Program-made: the position numbers and the translations under genes | The notes under the pieces: generated by a model | The model's database searches: none | What the model was told of the DNA's origin: nothing | Seen by the model: only the letters and a program-made list of their open reading frames with translations | Shown here: positions 15,295-22,939 of the stretch, one piece after another | Numbering within the stretch: position 1 is the stretch's first letter | How the letters are laid out: every line of letters begins with the position of its first letter | Assembly: GCA_964425915.1 (NCBI GenBank) | Contig: CAYROO010000002.1 | Span: 310,001 to 374,000 of the forward strand | Direction: 5' to 3' | DNA length: 64,000 bases | Origin: Polycyclovorans sp964425915 | Lineage (GTDB): Bacteria; Pseudomonadota; Gammaproteobacteria; Nevskiales; Nevskiaceae

Positions 15295-16479
15295 CTACGG
15301 CCGGTTGCGCCCATAGCGGTCGTGGCTGGACACCCAGTCGCCGGCGAGGATGGCGCAGCTCAGCGAGATGTCGCCCGCCAGCACCACACCGCCGCAGATC
15401 TCGGCGAACTTGTGGGCCTTGCCGCGGCCATAGCAGCCGAGCAGCTCCAGCCCCTCGCGCTGGGTGGCGAGGCCAGTGCCGCCGCCGTAGGTGGCGACGA
15501 TCAGTGACGGCAGGGTCACCGACCAGTAGTAGTCGCCATTGTCGCGGAGCTGGGCGTAGGTGATGGCGGCGTGGGATTCCGACACATTGGCGGCGTCCTG
15601 TCCGGTGGCGATGAACACCGCGGCCAGGCCGTTGGCGGCATGGGCACCGTTGTTGGCGGAGCCCGCCATGAAGGCGCCGGCCTGGGACACCTGACGCATG
15701 CGGAACAAGGCCTCGGTGCTGGTGCCCATGACGCGCCGCACGGCCTCATCGGTGAGCGTGCACTCGGCCACCACCCGCTTGCCGCGGGTGAGCAGGGTGT
15801 TGATCTGGGAGTGCTTCTTATCGGTATCGATGTTGCCGGACAGCACGAAGTCCGGATGGTCCGGATGCTCGGCGCGAATCCACTCACAGGCCGCCAGCGT
15901 CGCCTTGCTCACCATGTTCTGGCCGGCGGCATCGCCGGTGGTGAAGTTGAAGCGCAGATAGCGCAGGGGACCAATGGCGAACTGCATGACGTCGCGCAGC
16001 TTGCCGGATCGCGTGGTGGCCTCGGCCGCAGCCCGGATGCCGTCCATGTGGTCCACCACCCACTCGCCGAATTTCCGGGCGGCCAGGGCATGGTCGAACT
16101 GGAACACGGGCGAGCGCTGCATGGCCTCGTCCACCACCGTGGCGCGCACGCCGCCGCACTCGGCCAGCAAGCGCATACCGCGGTTGTAGCTGGCCACCAG
16201 GGTGCCCTCAGTGGTGGCCATCGGCACATAGAAATCGCCCTGGGCGTGTTCGCCGATCATGCGCAGCGGCCCAGCCAGGCCCGCCGGCACCTGGGCAACA
16301 CCGGTGAAGTGCTCGATGTTGCCGGGCAACTGGTCCAGGGGCTGCGAGTAGTGCCCCATGTGCGGCAGCGCGGTGCCGGCCTCGCCTTCTGCAAAGGCGC
16401 GGCGGGCCGCGGCCGCGGCTTCGCTGTAGTCGTTGTCGGCGTCGCGCGGAATACGGCGGCGGGGCGGTGGTGTGGTCAT
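15295..16479 (-). CDS. hydroxymethylglutaryl-CoA reductase, class I-like
   Basis: A 394-residue enzyme that should reduce HMG-CoA to mevalonate. The catalytic residues are all visible: Glu91 in TTEGTLVAS, Lys221/Lys222 in NIDTDKK, Asp305 in GQDAANV and His386 in SSHDR. The cofactor loop GDAAGQNMVSKAT and the C-terminal GGGTGLATQREGLELLG agree. The residue pattern is closer to class I (eukaryotic/archaeal and some bacterial) than to class II enzymes. No other mevalonate-pathway gene is in the window. Most gammaproteobacteria make isoprenoids by the MEP route, so this may be an acquired gene or may serve a separate pathway. Confidence 0.88.
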   Translation of the reverse strand: MTTPPPRRRIPRDADNDYSEAAAAARRAFAEGEAGTALPHMGHYSQPLDQLPGNIEHFTGVAQVPAGLAGPLRMIGEHAQGDFYVPMATTEGTLVASYNRGMRLLAECGGVRATVVDEAMQRSPVFQFDHALAARKFGEWVVDHMDGIRAAAEATTRSGKLRDVMQFAIGPLRYLRFNFTTGDAAGQNMVSKATLAACEWIRAEHPDHPDFVLSGNIDTDKKHSQINTLLTRGKRVVAECTLTDEAVRRVMGTSTEALFRMRQVSQAGAFMAGSANNGAHAANGLAAVFIATGQDAANVSESHAAITYAQLRDNGDYYWSVTLPSLIVATYGGGTGLATQREGLELLGCYGRGKAHKFAEICGGVVLAGDISLSCAILAGDWVSSHDRYGRNRP

Positions 16480-16568
16480 GGGGTTTCTCCGGTGCTCGTC
16501 CGAGTGTAGCGGGCGCGCCCATGATCGATAGCGCTAAGCTGCCGCTTCCGCACCCGTGGGAGGCAGGC

Positions 16569-17504
16569 ATGGCAGGCTGGCGCATCGACGATATCCCCGA
16601 TCTGCAGGGCAAGGTCGCCCTCATCACCGGGGCCAACAGCGGGCTTGGGCTGCACAGCGCCGAGGCCTTGGCGCAGCGCGGCGCTACCGTGGTGATGGCC
16701 TGCCGCGACGCCGGCCGTGCCGACGCCGCGCGACAGCAGATTCTGGCGGCCGCACCCGGCGCTGCGGTGGAGGTGCTGTCGGCCGACATGAGCGATCTCG
16801 CGTCGGTAAAGGCCATGGCGGCGGCCTTTCTGGCGCGGCACCCACGGCTCGATATCCTGATGCACAACGCTGGCGTGGCGGCGCCGCCACTGACACGAAC
16901 CGACGCCGGACACGAGCTGCAGTTCGCCACCAATCTGCTGGCGCCGTTCGCGCTCACCGGCCATCTGCTGGACGTGTTGAAGGCCACCCCCGGCAGCCGG
17001 GTGGTGACGGTGGCTAGCCTGGCGCACCGCTTCGGCAAGCTGGATATCGATGACCTCGACTGGCGGCGCCGGCGCTACAACGAATGGACGGCCTACGGTG
17101 CCACCAAGCTCGGCCTGCTCATGTACACCTACGAATTGCAGCGACGCCTGGCGGCCGCGGCCGCGCCGGTGATCGCGGTGGCGGCCCATCCCGGCTTTTC
17201 CATCACCAACCTTCCGCGCAGCAGCGGCATGAAGCTGGCGGGCACCTGGTGGGGTCGTCGCGCACTGGCGCTGGGCAATCGGCTGTTGGGACAGTCCGGT
17301 GCCCAGGGCGCGCTATGCCAGCTCTATGCCGCCACCGCCGCCGATGTCCAGGGCGGTGACTACATCGGCCCCAACGGCTTCAAGGAGATGACCGGCGCGC
17401 CGCGCAAGGTGCAGTCCGAGCCGATCACCCACAACCGGGTGCTGGCACGCCAGTTGTGGGACCGGCTGACGATCCTCTCGGGGAAGTCCTACCTGCCGGA
17501 TTAA
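16569..17504 (+). CDS. short-chain dehydrogenase/reductase, retinol dehydrogenase-like
   Basis: A 311-residue NAD(P)-dependent oxidoreductase. The Rossmann motif is TGANSGLG near residue 20, NNAG is replaced by HNAG (LMHNAG) and the catalytic YxxxK is YGATK, with the Ser in VVTVAS. The length and the segment DLDWRRRRYNEWTAYGATK resemble the RDH/WW-oxidoreductase branch. The start at 16569 has GGGAGG just upstream; a longer version from 16521 is possible but lacks that site. It is divergent from HMG-CoA reductase, and the two share a 90-base intergenic space. Confidence 0.88.
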   Translation: MAGWRIDDIPDLQGKVALITGANSGLGLHSAEALAQRGATVVMACRDAGRADAARQQILAAAPGAAVEVLSADMSDLASVKAMAAAFLARHPRLDILMHNAGVAAPPLTRTDAGHELQFATNLLAPFALTGHLLDVLKATPGSRVVTVASLAHRFGKLDIDDLDWRRRRYNEWTAYGATKLGLLMYTYELQRRLAAAAAPVIAVAAHPGFSITNLPRSSGMKLAGTWWGRRALALGNRLLGQSGAQGALCQLYAATAADVQGGDYIGPNGFKEMTGAPRKVQSEPITHNRVLARQLWDRLTILSGKSYLPD

Positions 17505-17533
17505 AGGCGGCGGGTCAGTGTCCCGCCGCCTTT
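17503..17533. terminator. bidirectional terminator between SDR and UPF0114 genes
   Basis: Arms AAAGGCGGCGGG (17503-17514) and CCCGCCGCCTTT (17522-17533) form a perfect 12-base stem around a 7-base loop, with T runs on both strands. It covers the stop codon of the UPF0114 gene and directly follows the SDR stop, so it serves both convergent genes. Confidence 0.85.
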
Positions 17534-18114
17534 TGCTTGGCGTGGCTGGTGGCCTGGTGCATCAGGCGGTCAGTCCAGGCAATGCCCAGGGCCGAGATGA
17601 TGAACACCATGTGGATGATGGTCTGCCACATCACGCCCGCTTCGGTGGCGTTGGTGCACTTGACCCCCGCCGCGGCCTCGGCACACAGGGGCAGGCCACC
17701 CAGGGCGCCAGCCTCGATGAAGGTCTTCAGCAGGTGAATGGACGAGATGCCGATGATGGCCATCGCCAGTTTCACCTTGAGCACCGAGGCGTTGACGTGG
17801 CTGAGCCACTCGGGCTGGTCCGGGTGCCCCTCCAGCCGCAGGCGCGAGACAAAGGTCTCGTAGCCGCCGACAATCACCATCACCAGCAGGTTGGAGATCA
17901 TCACCACGTCGATCAGTGCCAGCACGATCAGCATCACCTCCTGCTCGCCCAACTCGAAGGCGCCGTGAATGAGGTGCCACAGTTCCTTCAGGAACAGCAC
18001 CACATACACACACTGGGCGAGGATCAGCCCCAGATAGAGCGGCAGCTGCAGCCAGCGCGAGGAGAAGATCAGGGCCGGCAACGGGCCCATCGTTTTGGGA
18101 GCATTGAGCGACAT
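17515..18114 (-). CDS. UPF0114 / YqhA-family membrane protein
   Basis: A 199-residue integral membrane protein matching the TIGR00645/YqhA family: SSRWLQLPLYLGLILAQ at the start, ALIDVVMISNLLVMVIVGGYETFVSR in the middle, and NASVLKVKLAMAIIGISSIHLLKTF. About four membrane helices are visible. The region before the last helix has two cysteines (LCAEAAAGVKC) that are not typical of the short E. coli protein. ATG 18114 (MSLNAPKT) is the likely start, with GTG codons just upstream as alternatives. Function in the family is unknown. Confidence 0.88.
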   Translation of the reverse strand: MSLNAPKTMGPLPALIFSSRWLQLPLYLGLILAQCVYVVLFLKELWHLIHGAFELGEQEVMLIVLALIDVVMISNLLVMVIVGGYETFVSRLRLEGHPDQPEWLSHVNASVLKVKLAMAIIGISSIHLLKTFIEAGALGGLPLCAEAAAGVKCTNATEAGVMWQTIIHMVFIISALGIAWTDRLMHQATSHAKQKAAGH

Positions 18115-18181
18115 CGGCACCACACCGCGGCGGAAAAGGGCGCCGGATTCTAGCAGCCCGCCACGGGCCGCCGAATGACGT

Positions 18182-18634
18182 TCAGCGGGCGCCGTAGCCG
18201 CGTGCTACCAAGGTGATCAGCAGCGCCATCAGCGCAATCAGGGTGAGCTGGATGTGCACCAGCGGCATGGTCTTGCGCACCACCATCGGGCTAGGCAGCC
18301 CCCCGCCGGCCGACAAGGTGCGCGACCAGCGGCGGAAGCGCAGGGTGGGCACCAGGGAGACAGCGAAGGCAATGACATAGGCCGTGAGCAGCCCGTGCAT
18401 CAGCCCGTTGCTCCAGTAGTAGTCCGCGCCCTTGCCGCCGTAGTACATCCGCAGCACGCCGGTCACCAGCACCCCGATCGCGTTGATCCCGTAAAACAGG
18501 TCGACGCGCGGCAGCAGGCGCACCGTATCGGCGGTGGCGGGCAGCCGCAGGAGATACAGCTCGGCGACGGCGGCACCGGCCATCATCAGCATGGTGACGT
18601 AATGCAACCAGGGGAGGACCACGGTGCTCAGCAT
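18182..18634 (-). CDS. DUF2214-family membrane protein
   Basis: A 150-residue protein with four predicted membrane helices: LPWLHYVTMLMMAGAAVAELYLL, DLFYGINAIGVLVTGVLRMYY, GLMHGLLTAYVIAFAVSLV and HIQLTLIALMALLITLVARGYG. The pattern, including RVDLFYGINA and MYYGGKGADYYW, matches the DUF2214 family. ATG 18634 with GAGG upstream is preferred. An extended frame reaching 18787 adds 51 residues lacking any family match. It lies upstream of, and in line with, the UPF0114 gene. Confidence 0.82.
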   Translation of the reverse strand: MLSTVVLPWLHYVTMLMMAGAAVAELYLLRLPATADTVRLLPRVDLFYGINAIGVLVTGVLRMYYGGKGADYYWSNGLMHGLLTAYVIAFAVSLVPTLRFRRWSRTLSAGGGLPSPMVVRKTMPLVHIQLTLIALMALLITLVARGYGAR

Positions 18635-18642
18635 GGGAGGCC

Positions 18643-18777
18643 TCAGGGCGTCGGACGAGCCCGCAGTGTAGCGGCTTGGCCTGCGTCGGTTGGCGACGGC
18701 ACCACGATGATCGCCAGCGCAAGCCCCAGCGTCGCACCATGCGCAACGCGTGAACTCTGAAAAGCGGCCGATATCAT
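18643..18777 (-). CDS. possible 44-residue peptide upstream of the DUF2214 gene
   Basis: ATG 18777 is preceded by GAGGTG at good spacing and opens a 44-codon frame with one hydrophobic stretch (GATLGLALAIIVVPSP) and a basic Arg/Pro end. It stops 8 bases before the DUF2214 start, as a leader or small membrane peptide would. No homologue is recognised, and chance occurrence in GC-rich DNA is quite possible. Confidence 0.25.
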   Translation of the reverse strand: MISAAFQSSRVAHGATLGLALAIIVVPSPTDAGQAATLRARPTP

Positions 18778-18987
18778 ACTGAGACACCTCGAAAAGAGGC
18801 GATGACGGCGGGAGGAGTACCCGCCGTCATCACAGTGCCGGTTCGGAGGGGGAAACGACCCTTGCCGGCGCGGAGGAGAGGATCCGCATTCCCGAAACAT
18901 CACTTAATAAGACGCATTAGCAGCCAGATTCCGCACCTTTCAGCCCGCTTTTTTACAAATTCGGCCCGAAGCGTCTGTCTTGTAGGC
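18778..18987. other. intergenic stretch without recognisable features
   Basis: About 210 bases with no convincing gene. It contains a short AT-richer part (18890-18960) that could hold a promoter for the leftward genes, but no clear motif was found. Confidence 0.4.
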
Positions 18988-19013
18988 AAAAAAAGGGACG
19001 CCCGAAGGCGCCC
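18988..19013 (-). terminator. UUCG-loop terminator of the 19.1-20.2 kb lipoprotein gene
   Basis: On the minus strand the RNA reads GGGCGCC, loop UUCG, GGCG(U)CCC, followed by seven U. The position is 55 bases after the stop codon at 19068, exactly where an intrinsic terminator is expected. Confidence 0.85.
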
Positions 19014-19067
19014 AGATCGGCACGGAAACCCCGAAGGATCACCGCGCCAAAACACCCTGAAGCCGAC

Positions 19068-20210
19068 TTACGACCGCTTCACGGGCACCGTCTGGGTGCA
19101 GGTGTTGCGCAGGGTTTCCAGGTCGCCGCGGGCAAACGTCTCCGACACGCCGTCTGGGTCGGTGACGGTGACATCGCCATTGGGCTGGAAGCTGAGCGTG
19201 GCGGTCAGCGGCACGTCCTCCTCATCCACCTCCACCGTTTCGCCGTTGGTGAGCGTGATGCTGCCGGCCACGATGTTGTCGGTGTTCAGCTCCAGCACGG
19301 TGGTGGTTTCAAGCTCAATCCCCCCTCCCAGGCACTGGTCGTCGGCGGTGGACGCCGTGCGCAACGGCCCGTCAAGGAAAAACCACGGCTCACCCGTGAC
19401 GTCGCGGCGGATGAAACGGATGGGGGCGGCGCCATCGGTGCCGTTGACGCCATACCGGATGGCGAACACGGTCTCCGCCTTGTCTTCGCCCTCGGCTTGC
19501 GTCGCCATCGCGTTGATCAACAGCAGGTTCTGCGCCGTGCCATGGGTTTCGAAGGTGTTGCCGCCGATGTCCACCGGTTCGGCCGGGCCCGCAAAGTGCA
19601 GGCCGTCGATTTCCACGCGGTCGGTGCGCGTGGTGGTGTCATCGACCCTGGACCGGTATCGCACGCGGTAGGGATAGCCGGTGTACTGGTCGCCATAGAG
19701 GTCATAGGCGCCATCACACAGACCGTCGCCACAGGTCACCTCGACCCGCGCGGTGTCGAAGGCGCTGATGGTCTGCAAGGTGACCGCCGCGTCGTCGGGA
19801 TCGGGCGTGGTGCACCCATAGGCGTAGTTGTTGACCACCGTCGCCTCGGTGCCTTCCTCTCCGAAGAACGGATACACGATCTGCTGCTCGGGCTTGACTG
19901 TGTAGTACACCCGGCCGCCATCGACACATTTGATGATCGGGGGCGTGGTCACCAGCGGTCGTTCGATTTGGTCGTAGTCTCGACCTTCAAGCGTCACGTC
20001 GTAGATCAGCGCCGCCTGATACGCGAGGTCGGCAGCCGCCAGCGAGGCCGGCGCGTTGAAGGCCTCCGCCAGGTCTTCCCGCGGGATCGCGGGCCAGTTG
20101 GGCACGTCAAACTGGTCGAGATTGTCCGAGCTGGACGAGCAGGCTGTCAGCACCGCCGCTGCCGCCAGTGCGCCAAATAAGGTGTAAGGAGGTTTTCGCA
20201 TCGTCATCAT
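19068..20210 (-). CDS. lipoprotein of unknown function
   Basis: A 380-residue protein from ATG 20210 (ATGs at 20207 and 20201 are equally possible; none has a strong ribosome-binding site). The signal reads RKPPYTLFGALAAAAVLTAC, with lipobox LTAC followed by a Ser run. The mature part is acidic, with repeated short beta-rich segments and several Cys (IKCVDGG, AYGCTTPDPDD, VTCGDGLCDG, DDQCLGGG, LRNTCTQ), some of which look like calcium- or disulfide-stabilised loops. It is followed by its own terminator. I do not recognise the family. It is likely an outer-membrane or periplasmic lipoprotein. Confidence 0.7.
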   Translation of the reverse strand: MMTMRKPPYTLFGALAAAAVLTACSSSSDNLDQFDVPNWPAIPREDLAEAFNAPASLAAADLAYQAALIYDVTLEGRDYDQIERPLVTTPPIIKCVDGGRVYYTVKPEQQIVYPFFGEEGTEATVVNNYAYGCTTPDPDDAAVTLQTISAFDTARVEVTCGDGLCDGAYDLYGDQYTGYPYRVRYRSRVDDTTTRTDRVEIDGLHFAGPAEPVDIGGNTFETHGTAQNLLLINAMATQAEGEDKAETVFAIRYGVNGTDGAAPIRFIRRDVTGEPWFFLDGPLRTASTADDQCLGGGIELETTTVLELNTDNIVAGSITLTNGETVEVDEEDVPLTATLSFQPNGDVTVTDPDGVSETFARGDLETLRNTCTQTVPVKRS

Positions 20211-20442
20211 CCATGTTGTCCGTATATTTCCCCACCGCATGGCGAGCTCTTCGTCTCGCGCTTGAGATGACAGACGGGTGACAGGCGGAAAGGGTTCCAT
20301 GGATCGGACATCCGGAACGTCCGCTGGGTGGATGATGGCAAGGGGGCATAGAGAACGCGCTGCGTGCCAAGCCGGCGGACTTTCGGGATAAGTACGAAGT
20401 GCCTGTGCGAGTTCCGTAAACCGGAACCCACCCGCACTTAGC
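20211..20442. other. intergenic region upstream of the lipoprotein gene
   Basis: 232 bases with no gene that I can support. The frame that extends the lipoprotein gene leftward through here has no signal peptide and no coding bias. A promoter for the lipoprotein gene is expected in this stretch but not identified. Confidence 0.4.
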
Positions 20443-20691
20443 TTAGGCACGTCTCGCAGTGTGGGCTGCCTTGTGCATCATTGCGTCCCAGTTATCGATC
20501 GGCTTGGCTTGCTGGTCCCATTCACGGACCTTTCTGGTCAGCCGACGTTGCAAGTCGCGGTCCTCCACGTCCTGCTTTAGCACCAGGCCGCCCGGCGGAA
20601 CATCGAGGCCAGTGCGTTGCCGCTTGCCCTTTTGCAGGCGGAGGCGGGTCTCGTGAGCCCGTCCGTCTCGCGACCTGTCTCTATGCGGCAT
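20443..20691 (-). CDS. small basic hypothetical protein
   Basis: An 82-residue, Arg/Lys-rich, soluble protein (MPHRDRSRDGRAHETRL..., ...KPIDNWDAMMHKAAH). It begins 11 bases after the stop of the degraded hepT gene and runs the same way, so it would be the third gene of the mntA-hepT transcript. No Shine-Dalgarno sequence is visible and no family is recognised. Its regular composition and proper length suggest a real gene, possibly accessory to the module or a neighbouring passenger. Confidence 0.45.
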   Translation of the reverse strand: MPHRDRSRDGRAHETRLRLQKGKRQRTGLDVPPGGLVLKQDVEDRDLQRRLTRKVREWDQQAKPIDNWDAMMHKAAHTARRA

Positions 20692-20702
20692 ATCGGCGAA
20701 CG

Positions 20703-21037
20703 CTACTTGATCAGTCCCGTGACCTGCTTCAGAAGCGACGGCAAACGATGGACGGCCACATCCCACACCAACAAGTCGTCCACCTCTGCGTAGCCGTGGA
20801 TGAGCACATTCCGAAATGCAATCACCTTGCGGTACTCGGGAATGCTCGCCGCGAGATCCGGGGCAACTCGCGACAGCTTGTTCATTGCCTCGCCGACGAT
20901 CTCGAACTGCCGATCAACTCCTGACCACAGCAGAGGCGTCGCAAGGTAGTCCTCCAGGATTTGCCCTCAATGAAGCTGGCCAGTTGCTGCGCGGCTCACT
21001 GGATATCAAAGAGGTACTTGCTGGACTCAGGCGGCAT
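20703..21037 (-). pseudogene. hepT: degraded HepT-type HEPN toxin gene
   Basis: Read from ATG 21037, the frame gives MPPESSKYLFDIQ and then TGA at codon 14 (20998-20996). Read through it, AAQQLASFIEGK follows, after which one base is missing near 20958-20959. The +1-shifted frame continues LEDYLATPLLWSG...FEIVGEAMNKL to the normal end. The HEPN active motif RNVLIHGY (Rx4HxY) is intact in the last 60 codons. Intact HepT is an RNase toxin of about 110 residues, kept silent when MntA adds AMP to the Tyr of this motif. Two independent lesions mean no full toxin can be made. The start overlaps the end of mntA by 11 bases, as in intact modules. Confidence 0.88.
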
Positions 21038-21335
21038 AGAGCAATTCCTTGGTCTCGTTCACCGACCTCAGGAAATGCGGGTTGCGGATGGCGCGGGCCA
21101 CGACCAGGTCGACCGGGCGGCGGAATAGGGCCGTGAGGTCTTCAAGCAGGCCAAAGTAATGGTCTGCGTAGTGCCCGCCCGAGAGGGGCTCGAACTCCAC
21201 CAGGAAGTCCAGATCGCTGGCGTCCGGGTCGAATCCTTTGCCGCGGGCGGAGCCGAACAGCTCCAGCCGCCGCACCTTGTGCTGCTCGCACAGGCGACGA
21301 AGTTCGTCCTGATGGTGGTGGATTTCGTCGATCAT
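21027..21335 (-). CDS. mntA: MntA-type minimal nucleotidyltransferase antitoxin
   Basis: A 102-residue DNA polymerase beta-like nucleotidyltransferase. The active site reads LFGSARGKGF then SDLDFLVEF, giving the GS(x)R...DxD catalytic pattern, with a third acidic residue in RPVDLV. MntA enzymes AMPylate the partner HepT toxin. Here the frame is complete while the partner gene is broken. The start has a weak CCAGG upstream. The module lies in a short accessory stretch together with mqsRA. Confidence 0.9.
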   Translation of the reverse strand: MIDEIHHHQDELRRLCEQHKVRRLELFGSARGKGFDPDASDLDFLVEFEPLSGGHYADHYFGLLEDLTALFRRPVDLVVARAIRNPHFLRSVNETKELLYAA

Positions 21336-21427
21336 CCTGGATAAATCCTATCCAACTCAGTGGCTTTAGACCACCTCAGCGGATGGTCGGGCCCAGCCTA
21401 CTGGATTGGGAACCATCTGCCGGCGCC

Positions 21428-21463
21428 CAAAGAAAACGGCAGCAGGGCGAACCATGCTGCCGT
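21428..21463 (-). terminator. repeat-type terminator, copy 1
   Basis: On the minus strand the stem ACGGCAGCA/TGCTGCCGT encloses a 10-base loop containing TTCG and is followed by TTTTCTTT. It lies about 130 bases after the mqsA stop. Nearly the same sequence occurs at 22365 and 23711. Confidence 0.7.
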
Positions 21464-21595
21464 AGGGCCTCCTGCTGGGAGGAGGAGAGCCGATTGCTGT
21501 GTGATGAGTGCGAAGTGATCCCACCTCACCGTGGCGAAGGTCCGGCATAGCTGGAGCAATCCGGGTATGCGGATGCGACGAATACCCTGCCGTAC

Positions 21596-22006
21596 TTACG
21601 CAGCCAATTCCTTGATCAACTCAGGGTGCTTGTCCAGCACGCGAAACAGGTTGACAACTGCGGGCACGGGGCGAGCTTCGCCGCGTTCGTAGCGAGAGAA
21701 GGCGTTGTGGCCTCCGCCGGTCAATGCTGCGGCCTGCTTCTGGGTCAGGCGCAGCTTGCGGCGCACGCGGAGCAGCAGCATGCGCTCGGCCTCGTCCACT
21801 TTGTCCATGAAGGCCTGAACTTCTGCTGCCGTCGAAGCGCTTTCGGTTCCGGTCATTACGCCTTCGTCGCAATGGCTGCACCACGCGCCCACCTGGCCGT
21901 AAATCAGGGTTTCGCCGCGGTAGGTAAAGCTGATCTGCTTCGTGCCGTGGCGCAGTCGCCCTTCGCCGCACTCCGGGCAAACCTTGCCGTTGAATTTCTT
22001 AGCCAT
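21596..22006 (-). CDS. mqsA: MqsA antitoxin / transcriptional repressor
   Basis: A 136-residue antitoxin. The N-terminus is a zinc-binding domain with VCPECGEG and WCSHCDEG; the C-terminus is an XRE-type helix-turn-helix (LTQKQAAALTGGGHNAFSRYERG). E. coli MqsA is about 131 residues with the same layout and both neutralises MqsR and represses its own operon. ATG 22006 is chosen for AAGGAG at proper spacing and because it gives MAKKFNGKVCPECG. The gene overlaps the ancestral end of mqsR by 8 bases. It appears fully intact. Confidence 0.92.
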   Translation of the reverse strand: MAKKFNGKVCPECGEGRLRHGTKQISFTYRGETLIYGQVGAWCSHCDEGVMTGTESASTAAEVQAFMDKVDEAERMLLLRVRRKLRLTQKQAAALTGGGHNAFSRYERGEARPVPAVVNLFRVLDKHPELIKELAA

Positions 22007-22307
22007 CGCCGCGCTCCTTGAATGAGACCACGAAGTACTCATCCATCTTCTGAAACTTCAAGTACAGCGCCCGTCAGCGGTACGCAGCGTGATAGACATC
22101 CTGCCAGACACGATGATCGGCGTAGGTGGTCATGGATTTGTAGAAGCAGCGCCGATCCAGCCCTTGAATGACCTGCAAGGCCTCTGTTTCCGACATCCGC
22201 GCCAGCCGCATGCCTTGCTGCGCTGATCGTGTCAGGTACAAATCCGCCACCGACTGCATCTGTCGCTGGATATCACCCAGCGCGTAATGCGGTGTGCGCT
22301 TTTCCAT
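21999..22307 (-). pseudogene. mqsR: mqsR toxin gene interrupted by one nonsense codon
   Basis: The N-terminus MEKRTPHYALGDIQ and the middle CFYKSMTTYADHRVWQDVYHAAYR match MqsR mRNA interferase. Codon 78 (22076-22074) is TGA. Beyond it the same frame continues RALYLKFQKMDEYFVVSFKE, the normal end of MqsR, to TAA at 21999-22001. Read-through length is 102 residues against 98 in E. coli, so no bases are lost. Only the last 20 or so residues, including the final beta strand, are cut off, which should inactivate or destabilise the toxin. A 77-residue product could still be made. Confidence 0.88.
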
Positions 22308-22317
22308 AATTAAAGGC

Positions 22318-22332
22318 TACCCTTAAAGGGTA
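22318..22332. promoter_or_regulatory. likely MqsA operator upstream of mqsR
   Basis: TACCCTT-A-AAGGGTA, a perfect 7-base inverted repeat around one base, 11 bases before the mqsR start. The E. coli MqsA site is a similar AT-centred repeat of AACCT/AGGTT, so autorepression by MqsA is the simplest reading. Confidence 0.6.
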
Positions 22333-22364
22333 TTCGGTGCAACTAGGAGGGCTCCAACGGAAGG

Positions 22365-22390
22365 CGGCAGCAGGGCGAACCCTGCTGCCG
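22365..22390 (-). terminator. repeat-type terminator, copy 2
   Basis: CGGCAGCAGGG and CCCTGCTGCCG form a perfect 11-base stem around a UUCG tetraloop on the minus strand. It follows the barrel-fragment gene and precedes the mqsRA promoter. The trailing sequence is CCTTCC rather than a U run, so it may be a weaker terminator than copies 1 and 3. Confidence 0.7.
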
Positions 22391-22456
22391 TAGAACATCC
22401 AACCGCAAGGCGTGTCGGTGGATGCTTCCTCACCACCCGATCGGTCACACGTCCAG

Positions 22457-22834
22457 CTAAAGCCCCGCACTCTTAGCCTCGAACTCGCTATCGGATTTGT
22501 CGAGATAGATCATGTGGTCGGCGGCGAGGCGGAGGTTGCCGTCCCGCACGCGGCTGAACACATCTAACTCGATGCCGCCACCGTAGCTGTTGCCGCTCTC
22601 CGATTCGCCGAAGCTGTCCCGGTTGAGCAGCGTGCTGCCGGGGGTGAAGTTGGCGTCGCCTTCGAACCCGGCTTTGCCGCGGGCGTAGCCGGCAAGGCCG
22701 TGGATGCTGACCCTGTTGTTGAATGGATAGCGGGTCGGCGGATTGGCGCCCATTAGTTCTTTGAGGCCGAAGTCGCCATCCACCGCCGCCAGGGTGGGGT
22801 CGGCGATCCTGTATCGAGCGCCGCTGACAATCAC
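22457..22834 (-). pseudogene. fragment resembling an outer-membrane beta-barrel protein
   Basis: About 125 codons starting at GTG 22834, though the frame is open up to 22894 without any ATG or signal peptide. The sequence has beta-strand character typical of barrels (VSIHGLAGYARGKAGF, GGGIELDVFSR, LRLAADHMIYLDKS). It stops at AGL without the terminal aromatic residue usual for barrels. Both ends therefore look truncated. Just upstream lies the small hairpin AGACCCC-ATC-GGGGTCT (22858-22874). It may be a remnant of a larger gene lost when the accessory stretch was assembled. It is not recognisable at family level. Confidence 0.4.
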
Positions 22835-22939
22835 ATCGGCTAAGGCGCTACCCGAGTAGACCCCATCGGGGTCTGCCCCGGTTTGTTCAGAGTTTCACCG
22901 GCCTGGCCTTCCATTTCGCGCTTACCGAGTTGGGTCCTC

